Of a DNA stretch of 64,000 nucleotides, positions 43,201 to 51,021 are shown in pieces. A model generated the notes under the pieces. That model did not search any database, had not been told where the DNA came from, and saw nothing but the letters and a program-made list of their open reading frames with translations. The number at the start of each line of letters is the position of its first letter. Positions within the stretch are counted from its first letter, which is position 1. The stretch is from Haloterrigena salifodinae. Lineage in GTDB: Archaea > Halobacteriota > Halobacteria > Halobacteriales > Natrialbaceae. The DNA is taken from positions 558,001 through 622,000 of the forward strand of contig NZ_RQWN01000002.1 of NCBI RefSeq assembly GCF_003977755.1. Reading direction: 5' to 3'. Both the position numbers and the translations under genes were made by a program.

Positions 43201-43462
43201 CCACCACAACCACGGGCTCGAGGAGGGCTACTACGTCCGACGGAACGAGATGCTCAACATGGAGAGCGACGACGACGTCGGCTTCTATCTCCAGGACGAA
43301 CCCGACATCGTTCAGGGGCTGTTGGACGAGTACGTCGACGTCGTGTCCGTGGCTGATGAGGTGGACGGCGACGACGGCACCGATACCGATACCGATACCG
43401 ATACCGACGAACGGACGACTGCAGACGATCAGACCTACGAGTTCAGCGGTGGAGTGCAATGA
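40226..43462 (+). CDS. Divergent tubulin/FtsZ-like protein with long coiled coils
   Basis: 1078 residues. The N-terminal domain carries the nucleotide-binding pattern of the tubulin superfamily: SVGGAGKQIA at 9-18 and the tubulin signature GGGTGSG at 181-187, then ITLFGILPNHTEGIRENANA and IPQILRYNVEAINEGRTALR as in the T6 region. It fits the tubulin-like family found outside cell division (Tubulin_2-like). Long helices follow, with coiled coils at about 490-630 and 770-820, then a folded C-terminal domain and an Asp/Thr-rich tail. It has no membrane segment. ATGA overlap with the next gene shows tight coupling. Unlike FtsZ or CetZ it has a huge extension. The role is inferred to be polymer-based, with the membrane GTPase as partner. 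Confidence 0.8.
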   Translation: MNLPERIFSVGGAGKQIALELLESEWVLREILQPRRNPQSVRVTILDTAEEEENSDRERIADIRERVATLKSELRETGTGRPGDISIEYKMITRNIQLNDQNDLIGETAVPRIAAGNGMDENDWWVEEQHINENLDFATGVVRKRGLGKAMYYKAYAEDDELSTYIDLPDKGKVAVLAGLGGGTGSGIVIDLARHLQKKQRTAEITLFGILPNHTEGIRENANAFAALSELEYLNLIDEPAFKDRVLLPIDPTGFDGKGGNKIQNGQLLQEFDEAIVYLIAAYYNTVGTEDPFADSPTYAPFTIGIPQILRYNVEAINEGRTALREILSAKEEAVQAERDIYTQIERFLDNHYDGPSGEGLRDLDRADLNERFDELRSLLDFELFNELEYESVSIFSEIISDAEKESEDISERIDIISGSLRAVDTAGQQAGRFVDNIDENLAEALEADLKAIVQRHRLLVQKQSIDDSRVRDAVEYLINNDDGSGNPGVKLNRLETQLSDISDQRARLEDELEETVEELERLEAEQAEEIDRKVRDWERDVTQTLEQYQAVDVEAIRSDLSALTRELEQFVSETVNARNDTDVEQVSTQEITQQLDGIETELDRVGIDFHEQRSDIETSIAALKETRKAALTMNTEAGTIEKLTPWSGKTEQAKEEAHRNFRVQKNKLDERGVFSVGPPGSSFSAEVEYNDGALLDELQARTRELEDEIVNELAHRLESFGADRRREIESELDHGADFGRLREIAREAFKAEIGGTDDVRERKADLEDELEELEQGYETYEATVDLFEELNQRREAYANRLAEFNRKRNEYDAETSTRSVATERDESVYVKNIKPNDVFRATGDEGIGDSDLFNSREENQRVHSSLEDLVENVFNEQYSGIKKRSFSKGRQRYNDIKVRVGVLSQAVHQIDPDALDFENQFNSAFDLGASGNRVENPYTTWQHDIGDSWDIGVSAFIDGIFLDNLRKMVQADGYRSGYEKRWSELGDDILIHHNHGLEEGYYVRRNEMLNMESDDDVGFYLQDEPDIVQGLLDEYVDVVSVADEVDGDDGTDTDTDTDTDERTTADDQTYEFSGGVQ
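43381..43404 (+). repeat. Hexanucleotide microsatellite inside the tubulin-like gene
   Basis: Four perfect CGATAC units encode the DTDTDTDT stretch near the C-terminus. In-frame, so copy change would only alter the tail length. Confidence 0.8.
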
Positions 43463-44916
43463 TCACAGCCGCCGTCACCACACTCAACCGACACCGGGAG
43501 AAGGTCTCGCTGGTCGGCTACTTCGTCGTCATGCTCGGGCTGACGCTCCCGCTGGCGACGATGCTGGGGTCGGCCTACGAGGATGGGAAGCTCACGCGGT
43601 CGCTGATCGATCTCCACCTCCTCGTCGACGCGATCGATCTCGAGGGGGTGAGCGTCTTCCTCCTGGGGATCTTCATCGGGTTACTGATCCTGTTAACGAT
43701 CGATCCGAAGAAGCGCTGGCAGGGGTATCTCCTCTGGATCGGACTGGTCATTTCGTTGCTCGGCCTCTGGACGATCGGACTGTTCATTCCGAACATCGAC
43801 TTCACGTCGACGACGAACCTCGGTTGGCTCGCGGTCGGGATCCTGCTCGGACTCGTTCTCGGCGGCGGTCGGAAGTTGCTTCGGACCCAGACCGCACAGG
43901 CCTTCGAATTCCGCAGCGCTGCGAAGGGGATCTATCTGATAGTCGCCCTGCTGATCGTCAGCGCGTTGATCGAAACGCACCTCGTGTATCCGACGATCTT
44001 CGAAATCACCGCCGACGGCGTCTCGATCGTCTCTTCCGAGACGTCGGGCGTCTCGGTCGAGACCGACGGGCTCGCCCGGAACGCGGTGCTGAGCGGGATC
44101 TTTATCCTTACGGTCAGACGGTTCATCCAGTACGACTCCGAAGAGGACTTCTTCGTTCTCGGTCCACGCGGCTCCGGGAAGAGCCTCTTCCTCATCGGCG
44201 CGTACCTCGAGGCCCTGAACCGCGGCCGGAACGACGAAGCGACCAAGCAGACGCCGCTGCAGCCGAGCCAAGAACTCATGAAGATGGTCGAGAACCTCGA
44301 CCAGCGATCCGAGGGCTGGCTCATCGAGGCGACGGGTCGCGGCGAGATCAAGGACCTCGCGTTCCAGTACGTTCACGGCTCGACGTTCCCGAAGAACGTG
44401 AAGGTCTCGAGCATCGACTACGCGGGCGAGTATCTGAGCCGACTCCCCGACGCGCTGTCCGGCGCCGTCACCGAGGATGACGCCGACAACACGCTGTTAC
44501 GGCTCTCGGACGGCGTCGAAGACGCGGACACGCTGATCCTGCTGGTTGACCTCGAGCGGTACGCCAACGGCGAGTCGCTCGACATCTCGGAGTACTTCAG
44601 CATTCTCCAGGCAGCCAACGATAAGGGCATCTTCGTCGTGGCGACGAAGGCCGACGTCTTCATCGAGGACTTCCAGAAGGAACAGGGGATCGAACCCCAC
44701 CTCGCGTTCGACGAGTTCAAGGACTTCGTCAATCAGCGGCTCCGCCAGAGCGAACAGATCGATAGCCTCATTCGTCAGACCGCCGGCGCCGAGATTCACC
44801 CCGTTTACTATCAGACGACGGAGAACGAGAACGGCGATCGCGTTCCGATGCGCGACGAGACCGGCTCGGTCATGACGATCGGATTCGACCGCCTGCTCAA
44901 TGAACTCGGACGGTGA
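43459..44916 (+). CDS. Polytopic membrane protein with Ras-like GTPase domain
   Basis: 485 residues. Five predicted membrane helices lie within residues 17-175 (VSLVGYFVVMLGLTLPLATM; VSVFLLGIFIGLLILLTI; LLWIGLVISLLGLWTIGLFI; LGWLAVGILLGLVLGG; IYLIVALLIVSALIETHLV), with a short segment near 208. The cytoplasmic part is a P-loop domain: G1 GPRGSGKS (235-242), G3 SIDYAGEYL near 317-325, G4 VVATKADV near 392. The G3 and G4 motifs make it a TRAFAC GTPase rather than an ATPase; it resembles the membrane-linked GTPases noted in predicted conflict systems (double-GTPase families). The start overlaps the tubulin-like stop by ATGA. Confidence 0.78.
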   Translation: MITAAVTTLNRHREKVSLVGYFVVMLGLTLPLATMLGSAYEDGKLTRSLIDLHLLVDAIDLEGVSVFLLGIFIGLLILLTIDPKKRWQGYLLWIGLVISLLGLWTIGLFIPNIDFTSTTNLGWLAVGILLGLVLGGGRKLLRTQTAQAFEFRSAAKGIYLIVALLIVSALIETHLVYPTIFEITADGVSIVSSETSGVSVETDGLARNAVLSGIFILTVRRFIQYDSEEDFFVLGPRGSGKSLFLIGAYLEALNRGRNDEATKQTPLQPSQELMKMVENLDQRSEGWLIEATGRGEIKDLAFQYVHGSTFPKNVKVSSIDYAGEYLSRLPDALSGAVTEDDADNTLLRLSDGVEDADTLILLVDLERYANGESLDISEYFSILQAANDKGIFVVATKADVFIEDFQKEQGIEPHLAFDEFKDFVNQRLRQSEQIDSLIRQTAGAEIHPVYYQTTENENGDRVPMRDETGSVMTIGFDRLLNELGR

Positions 44917-44921
44917 AACAC

Positions 44922-47138
44922 ATGTCAGAACTAACAATATACGATTCACACGGAAACCCCTATGGAGACAGCGGGAGAGGGCATTCGAACGATCGGATCG
45001 AGGAGTTCTTCTTCGGCGGCGTCAAGCTGTATCTCGACGCCGGCTCCCGGACGGAACTGGTCGTCTTCTTCCGCGCTCGAGAATCGAACGTCGGTCGCGC
45101 CGAACAGTTCTACGCCGTGTACACCACGCGAAACACGCGCAACCTGTTCGAGAACTTCACGTCGGAGCTCCGCCAGCGGGTCGAGACCGAGTACGGAATG
45201 TCGATCGAGACGTCGTCCGACGACGTCCGGGTGTACGAGGCCCTCGGCGGCCGGAACGACTCCGTCCCTGGCTCGGAGTTCGACCACTCCGTCGTCTCGA
45301 ACCTGCTGCAGTCGGGGAAACGGCTGCGGTTCGGCGTGTCGTCCGCGAGCGGTGCACTGGCCCTCTGCTCGAAGTACCTTCAGGGGTCGGCAAACCGGGT
45401 CGCGATCGCGGACAACACGTCGATCGACGCCCTCGAGAGCTGCGATCTGGCGGTCGAGGTCGGAACCCATCGGGGCCTCGAGCCGCTGGGTGAGACGAGC
45501 CGCCTGATGGACGAGCAGCGCCGGAGCATGGAGGGCCAGTTGATAAACGAGAAGGTCACGACGATCAAACAGGAGGTCGACGACCTCCGGACGAAGACCA
45601 GCAAGAGCGACGAGCAGATCCGAAACCGGCTCAAACGACAGCTATCGATCTTCGAGACGCCACCGCCGCCGTCAAGTACCGGCGGTCGGTTCGATGCGTT
45701 GCCAGACCTGAGCCGTCCCCAGAAGCTCGCCGGGGGCGTGGTCGTTCTCGTAATTCTGATCGCGCTCGTTTCGGTCGCGACCGCAGGGCTACTGGGATTC
45801 CCCACCCCGCTCGCGGATGCGCTCGGCTTTAGCGACGACGCGAACGAATCGGAGGCCGCTCTCGAGAACGTCACTGTGGAGGGGATCGAGATAGCGAACT
45901 TCGACGAGCAACAGAACATCACACTCTCCGGAGACGAATTGAATGTCGCCGGAGAGACGGATCGGGACGCGGTACGGATTACGTTCTCTCCCGACGGAGA
46001 TAGCGGAGATGTGAACACCACGTCCGACGTCGGAGACGACAATTCGTTTGACGAGACGCTATCCGGACTCGAGCCCGGCAGCGGTAAACTGCTCGTCGAA
46101 GTAGAGACGGACGACGGCGAGTTCGAGTCGGAGATCGACAAATCGGTGACGCTCGAATCCGAGAGCGAGACGGACGTTCCGACTCTCGAGACCGAGTCGG
46201 TCGGCGACGAGTCGTTCGACGACCTCGAAGAGGCTGAAAACGCAGCGGTGACGCTGTCTGACGGCGAGTTGACTATCGAAGGGGCGACGAATCAGGAGAC
46301 CGTCAAGGTCTCGTTCGAACCCGAGGACGGGAACGAGACAGTCTCCAACACGACGGCTGTCGGTGACGGCTCATTCACCGTCACGCTCTCCGGACTCGAG
46401 CCCGGCAGCGGCGAACTGCTCGTCGAGGCAGGGTCGGACGACGGCGAGTTCGAGTCGGAAATCAACCAGTCGGTGACAGTCGAACTCGAGCCCGAACCGA
46501 CTCTCGAGACCAATTCGGTCGGCGACGAGTCGTTCGAAGAGCTCCAAGCGGCTGAAAACGCAGCGGTGACGCTGTCGGGCGGCGAACTGGCTATCAGCGG
46601 GACGACGAACCAGAAGACCGTCCAGGTCTCGTTCGAACCCGAAACTGGGAACGACTCAACCATCAACTCGATCGATGTCGAAGACGGTTCCTTCACCGTC
46701 ACGCTCTCCGGACTCGAGCCCGGCAGTGGCGAACTGCTCGTCAAAGCAGGGTCGAACGACGGCGAGTTCGAGTCGGAAATCGACGAGTCGGTGACAGTCG
46801 AACTCGAGTCCGAACCGACCCTCGAGGATATTATGGTCGGCGACAAACGGTTCGACGAACTCGAGGAGAACGAGAACGTCACGGTCTCGGACGGCGAGTT
46901 GACCGTCGAGGGGTCGACGAATCAGGAGACCGTCAAGGTCTCGTTCGAACCCGAGGACGGGAACGAGACTGTCTCCAACACGACGGCTGTCAGCGACGGC
47001 TCGTTCACCGTCACGCTCTCCGGACTCGAATCCGGCAGCGGTGAACTCCTGGTCAAGACCGGACTCGACGACGAAACTGACGAAGCCGAAGTGGAACGTC
47101 GCGCGGCGATTCGGCTCGAGTCGAACGGTTCGAACTAA
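44922..47138 (+). CDS. Single-pass membrane protein with four outer beta-sandwich repeats
   Basis: 738 residues. Residues 1-265 are a cytoplasmic domain (FFFGGVKLYLDAGSRTELVV, NLFENFTSELRQRVETEYGM) ending in a helix (NEKVTTIKQEVDDLRTKTSK). One membrane helix follows at about 268-291 (LAGGVVVLVILIALVSVATA). The rest is four repeats of about 105 residues with NGETV/GSFTVTLSGLEPGSGELLVE cores, acidic and Ser/Thr-rich, on the outside. There is no signal peptide. GGTGA-like GGTGA lies seven bases before the ATG at 44922 as a Shine-Dalgarno; a GTG at 44913 overlapping the previous stop is the alternative. It is third in the operon and may carry a signal across the membrane to the GTPase and the tubulin-like protein. 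Confidence 0.75.
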   Translation: MSELTIYDSHGNPYGDSGRGHSNDRIEEFFFGGVKLYLDAGSRTELVVFFRARESNVGRAEQFYAVYTTRNTRNLFENFTSELRQRVETEYGMSIETSSDDVRVYEALGGRNDSVPGSEFDHSVVSNLLQSGKRLRFGVSSASGALALCSKYLQGSANRVAIADNTSIDALESCDLAVEVGTHRGLEPLGETSRLMDEQRRSMEGQLINEKVTTIKQEVDDLRTKTSKSDEQIRNRLKRQLSIFETPPPPSSTGGRFDALPDLSRPQKLAGGVVVLVILIALVSVATAGLLGFPTPLADALGFSDDANESEAALENVTVEGIEIANFDEQQNITLSGDELNVAGETDRDAVRITFSPDGDSGDVNTTSDVGDDNSFDETLSGLEPGSGKLLVEVETDDGEFESEIDKSVTLESESETDVPTLETESVGDESFDDLEEAENAAVTLSDGELTIEGATNQETVKVSFEPEDGNETVSNTTAVGDGSFTVTLSGLEPGSGELLVEAGSDDGEFESEINQSVTVELEPEPTLETNSVGDESFEELQAAENAAVTLSGGELAISGTTNQKTVQVSFEPETGNDSTINSIDVEDGSFTVTLSGLEPGSGELLVKAGSNDGEFESEIDESVTVELESEPTLEDIMVGDKRFDELEENENVTVSDGELTVEGSTNQETVKVSFEPEDGNETVSNTTAVSDGSFTVTLSGLESGSGELLVKTGLDDETDEAEVERRAAIRLESNGSN
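45865..47125 (+). repeat. Four tandem 318-base coding repeats
   Basis: Repeat starts near 45865, 46180, 46498 and 46818. The last three share long identical DNA stretches, for example FEPEDGNETVSNTTAV coded nearly identically at 46315 and 46945, so the array expanded recently; the first is diverged. Fit for copy-number change by recombination. Confidence 0.8.
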
Positions 47139-47158
47139 TCGATTACCGACGGCGGCTA

Positions 47159-47164
47159 TTTTTT
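47159..47164 (+). terminator. T-run after the tubulin-like operon
   Basis: TTTTTT, 21 bases past the last stop, the usual form of an archaeal intrinsic terminator. Confidence 0.5.
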
Positions 47165-47241
47165 CACGCAGGAGTAGATGAGGTCAGAAGAGTCGGTTCG
47201 TGTCAGTCCCACTCACGCCGACGCGAAGAAAAAGGAAGAGT

Positions 47242-47249
47242 CATAAATC
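47242..47249 (+). promoter_or_regulatory. TATA box of the tRNA gene
   Basis: CATAAATC, centred about 26 bases before the tRNA 5' end, preceded by an A/G-rich BRE-like run. Confidence 0.6.
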
Positions 47250-47271
47250 CCGGGCGAAAACAGAAGACTGC

Positions 47272-47342
47272 GCGCGGATGGTCTAGTGGTAGGACCTGAG
47301 CCTTCCAAGCTCATGGCCCGGGTTCAAATCCCGGTCCGCGCA
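47272..47342 (+). tRNA. tRNA-Gly (anticodon TCC)
   Basis: 71 bases folding into a full cloverleaf: acceptor GCGCGGA with TCCGCGC and discriminator A, D-arm GTC/GAC, anticodon stem TGAGC/GCTCA around loop CTTCCAA (anticodon TCC), T-arm CCGGG/CCCGG with loop TTCAAAT. No intron and no encoded CCA. A T-run follows at the 3' end. Confidence 0.97.
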
Positions 47343-47439
47343 CTTTTCGACGACGGACGTGAGGAGAACATGTACAAGAGGGATTTGAAGCACGCGAGTC
47401 GCAGTGTCTGAGCGCAGTGAGGACAATCGTCTCTCAGTC

Positions 47440-47462
47440 GAGTTCAAATCTCGGTCCGCGCA
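47440..47462 (+). repeat. att-like copy of the tRNA-Gly 3' end
   Basis: 23 bases that repeat the tRNA 3' end (47320-47342) with two changes. The two changes are complementary: GGG...CCC became GAG...CTC, so the T-arm can still pair. Such direct repeats mark integration sites of elements that target tRNA genes. The 97 bases between the copies hold no gene, so only a scar or one boundary is visible. Confidence 0.7.
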
Positions 47463-48858
47463 TTTCTGCTGCGAGTGCCTTCACGAGCAGCGGGGATCGT
47501 ATCAAGGGCACCGACTCAAAATCTCTACACTGAGTTCGTTTCCCGAGATCGTCCGTTCAGTGTCTTGAACTCGTCTCTCCTGTTGTCGATTCAGTATCAC
47601 TCTCGAGTGTAGTACCGTGTTTGGCAAAACACATCCCATAACGTCCGATATTGTGGGATTCCTCGTTATAAGGTGCCAAAACACACGGGCTGGGGTAGAA
47701 AACTCCCGTTTCTTTAGCTCCTTTGCCGTTCCATCAATCCTCCCTACATTATTTCGTCAATTGACGAACATAGTATTGGTTTCCCGTAATTACCAGAACG
47801 TAACTGATCGAGTAGTAGCATCTCCAGTAAAGAGTGTATTCGGCTAACATCGGCCTAACTACCATAGATGGGCACTAAGTTCACCTATTTCTTCCGAAAG
47901 TGGTTTGCTCCTTCACTAACTCGCAATGGAAATGTTATTAACAAATTTATATTTCCATGCCTCTACTAATAAATTACCGCCAGGAAGTACGTCGATTGTC
48001 GAATAAACCACGTTCAGTGGTTTTATGAGAGGTTAAACATCAGATTTATGGGGAATATTAGTATTACTCTATTTTATAATATGTCTTCATAAGTCGGTTT
48101 CTTGCTTTTCGGACCGAACTCGGGACCTGATATCGATGCAACACCGTCTGGAGCTCTTTACTCCATCGACGATAAGTACCAATCGTTGGGATTTCAGTTC
48201 TCGTACAAACTATCCTCTGAACCGAGTATAACCTCCGAATAGAGGCACATCGGGAAATATTGTCCGTTTCTGGGCTAATCACAACTTATGTGATAATAGT
48301 CACTCGATTACTCTTCTAACCAAGTGGAACGTGAGTCGATAGATCTTGTCAATATAATGAATAGGGTGTTATATCTAATCCCATATGGTATTCAATACAA
48401 AACAGATATTTGCTGACTGTTTCGCAAAGGTGTAGGTAAGAGGTATGAGTCGAATGCTGACTTCGTAAGCTGACGCCGTGTCACCCTCGATCTGCAGAAT
48501 TCAAACCGGACGGTACCGTAGTCCACAGGGGATTCAGTGGGAGCAACAGTTTGTGTCGATCGCTCTCAGCGAGTCTAACGGCACGAACGGCGCGGCCTCG
48601 TCGATCAGGTATCCCCAGCGAGTGCGAAGACGAAACCAGTGCCCTCGCGTTCACTCCTCGAGTAGTTGACAGTGTCCTTACGGACCGTTCCGCCGCAGTC
48701 GACCGGAGAATCTGCAGGTCGAAGACGGTCGGGACACCCTTCTGGCAGCCCCCGAACAGTCGTCCCGAGGCCGGTCTGCTCGATTCGATCGACGCGCGTT
48801 CCGTGGTCGGTCAGTTGTTCGCGACGATATCACGTCAGTCCTCGAGTGACAGAGGTTA
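47463..48858. other. AT-rich stretch of 1.4 kb without a recognisable gene
   Basis: GC content is clearly lower than in the flanks, most strongly from 47600 to 48480. Short open frames exist (for example 48064-48282 on the minus strand, 72 codons), but none has a domain pattern or haloarchaeal codon use. A hairpin AAACCAC/GTGGTTT with a T-run lies at 48005-48023. The part from 48480 is GC-richer and may be an old gene remnant. The position next to a duplicated tRNA end suggests the remains of an integrated element. Confidence 0.5.
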
Positions 48859-50540
48859 CTAATCCAGTCGTTCCGTGGGAGTAGTGCTCTCCGAAGACGA
48901 GTCGTACGTGGAATCGCCGGCACCGTTCCGAATCGAGGTCAGATCGATGCCTTTTCTCTTCGCATCGAATTTCGAAAGTCCGTAGACGACTCCGACGAGC
49001 AGGAGCACACACACCGGCAGCAAAGCCACTGGACTGGTTTCAAAGAACCCATATGTCAAGTAGAACAGAATCGAGACGATTGCGACGGTCACGGCGTAGT
49101 AACTCTGCGTGCGAACGTGTGCGATGAGGTCCGTCCCGGTAAACGTCGATGAGAGAACGGTAGTGTCGGAAATCGGAGAGGTGTGGTCGCCGAAGATCGC
49201 GCCGGAAAACACTGCCCCGACGACCACGGACGTGGAGCCGAACCCGCCGGTAAGTTCGAACGCGACCGGAATGGCGGTCGGCGTCAGGAGTCCCATCGTT
49301 GCCCAAGACGACCCCATCGTAAAGGAGATTACTGCTGCGACCAAAAAGACGAGCGCCGGGAAGATACCGGGCGAAAGGATGGTTTCGACCGAACTAGCGA
49401 CGTAGTTCCCGGTCCCGAGTGCGTTGGCGACGGTTCCGATCGTCCACGCTAATACGAGGATCGTTACTGCGGTCAACATGAGCCCGAATCCCTCGAGAAT
49501 CGCGTCGATACTTTCGTCGAGATCACAGAGATCGTACGCGAGTCCGATCGCTATCGCCGTCATCACCATCGCGAACGACCCCACATGAGGGCAGTCGTCC
49601 ATGCTCCGTCACCCGCGATAGTGACCATCTCTCGAACGAAGGACGTGATTTCGAGAGCGAATAGCGGCTCGAATACGGGTTGTCCGTTGTACCCGGTCCA
49701 CAACGCGCCCCCGATGGTGACGGCGAGTAACATCGAGATCGGGAGGAGGAAGGTCCGGAGCATCGGTCGGGTAGCGTTCGGTTCACTGAGGCTTTCGTTC
49801 ATGTCCTGCAAGGGGTCAGCATCAGGGGCACTAACTGCGCCGGTCGTCTGCGCTCGGTGCTCGGCGTCGAGCATTTCACCGTAGTCCCACTGCGTTGTAA
49901 CGATAATACCGACCATAACGATGGAGAGGATGGCGTACGCGTTGTAGGGGATCGATTGAAGATAGACAGTGAACACGTCCGGCGCCTGCGCGGCGCCCTC
50001 CGATTCGATGTTGCTGAACCCTTCGTTGATCATCGACAGCTGGAACGCGACCCAGCTCGAGATACCGATCGTCGCGACGGGCGCCGTCGTCGAGTCGACG
50101 ATATAAGACAGTTTCTCGCGAGAGATCCGAAGTCGATCCGATGCTTCGCGCATCGTATTTCCGACGATCGCCGTGTTCGCGTAGTCGTCGAAGAAAATTC
50201 CCATTCCGAGAATCCACGTCATCAGTCCGATTTTCCGTCGAGATTCGAGTCGCTCGACGGCCCAGTTCCGGACGGCGATAGCGCCGCCGAGTCGCCAGAT
50301 GAGGGCGACACCCGAACCGAGGAGAAGCGTGAACACCAGTATCTGAGCGTGGAAGCCGTCGTCGGCGATGATCGCCTCGATCAGCCAATCGAACGACTGA
50401 GCGATCCCGAAACTACCGGTATAAATGATTCCGCCCGCCCAGATGCCGATGAATAGCGAAGGGATGACGCGTTTCGTTGCGATTGCTAACACGATCGCCA
50501 GCAATGGCGGTCCTATCGATAATATTCCAAACTCGGACAT
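48859..50540 (-). pseudogene. NhaC-family Na+/H+ antiporter, split by a one-base frameshift
   Basis: Two consecutive frames together give one NhaC-type transporter of about 560 residues with 11-12 helices. The N-terminal part (50540 down to about 49563) has IGPPLLAIVLAIATKRVIPS and GMGIFFDDYANTAIVGNTMR; the C-terminal part has GSSWATMGLLTPTAIPVAFE and FGDHTSPISDTTVLSS. The break is at the CCCC run 49579-49582 (GGGG on the coding strand): one extra G joins ALMWG to SFAMVM exactly. The protein would exchange Na+ or H+ for a substrate; beside arginase and an aminotransferase gene an amino-acid substrate is plausible. Either a real mutation or an assembly deletion. Confidence 0.85.
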
Positions 50541-50562
50541 GGATGGTATGTTACTCCAAACC

Positions 50563-50569
50563 GTGATAA
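50563..50569 (-). promoter_or_regulatory. TATA box of the NhaC-type gene
   Basis: Reads GATTTATC on the minus strand, 23-29 bases before the ATG at 50540; predicts a leaderless mRNA. Confidence 0.5.
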
Positions 50570-51021
50570 ATCCTTTGATGAGCAGGCGAACAAGTACACG
50601 TGAGAGGTAGCGAGACGCGGTTTGAAATATACAAACGGAATCGAAAGGTGATTACAATAGTATGGTTGTATATCTTTGCTTCGACGACCGCTACGGGTTA
50701 GTGAGACTCGGTACTCGTTTTCGAATATCGACGCGACCATTCGTTTACCCCTCCCCGTACGGATGGAGCAGTAGTCATTCCGGCTCTCGCTGGAGGACTC
50801 GTGGCGGCGTCTTCCCGTCAGAATCGGTCGGCTAGGCTTCTGAATAGCACTGGTATCAGTCTATGATATATCCGAATTCGGTTTCCGTCGCGTTTCCCGA
50901 CGCTACGCTCGAGACGAGTTCGAGTCGCGCTCCGCTCGGCAATCGAATCTCCGAGGAGAGTCTGCAGAGCGAAACTCGATCGCTCCAGAAGCGTTCCGTC
51001 CGCGGTCGGAATCGAGTTACT
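50570..51021. other. Intergenic stretch between transporter and aminotransferase
   Basis: About 450 bases without a gene that can be defended. The part next to the aminotransferase stop (50856-51010) keeps a GC-rich, protein-like frame on the minus strand ending TETEFGYIID, but no start codon; it may be a remnant. The rest is AT-richer upstream DNA of the transporter. Confidence 0.35.

Noticed and set aside
45380-46882. Ser/Pro-rich frames opposite the beta-repeat protein
   Set aside because: They arise from the GAG/GTC-rich repeats read backwards; no start context and no domains.
47343-47439. Second tRNA gene between the two att-like copies
   Set aside because: Only the T-arm and acceptor 3' strand are repeated; no D-arm or anticodon arm can be folded upstream.
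48064-48282. 72-codon frame in the AT-rich tract as a transposase remnant
   Set aside because: No DDE, tyrosine recombinase or HUH motif can be seen; calling it mobile would be a guess.
48478-48862. Frames of 60-100 codons on both strands in the GC-richer end of the tract
   Set aside because: Several overlapping frames of equal quality, none with conserved motif or plausible start; treated as non-coding or remnant.
50856-51010. C-terminal-looking frame after the aminotransferase gene
   Set aside because: No start codon and the frame simply continues through the aminotransferase gene out of phase; mentioned only as a possible remnant.
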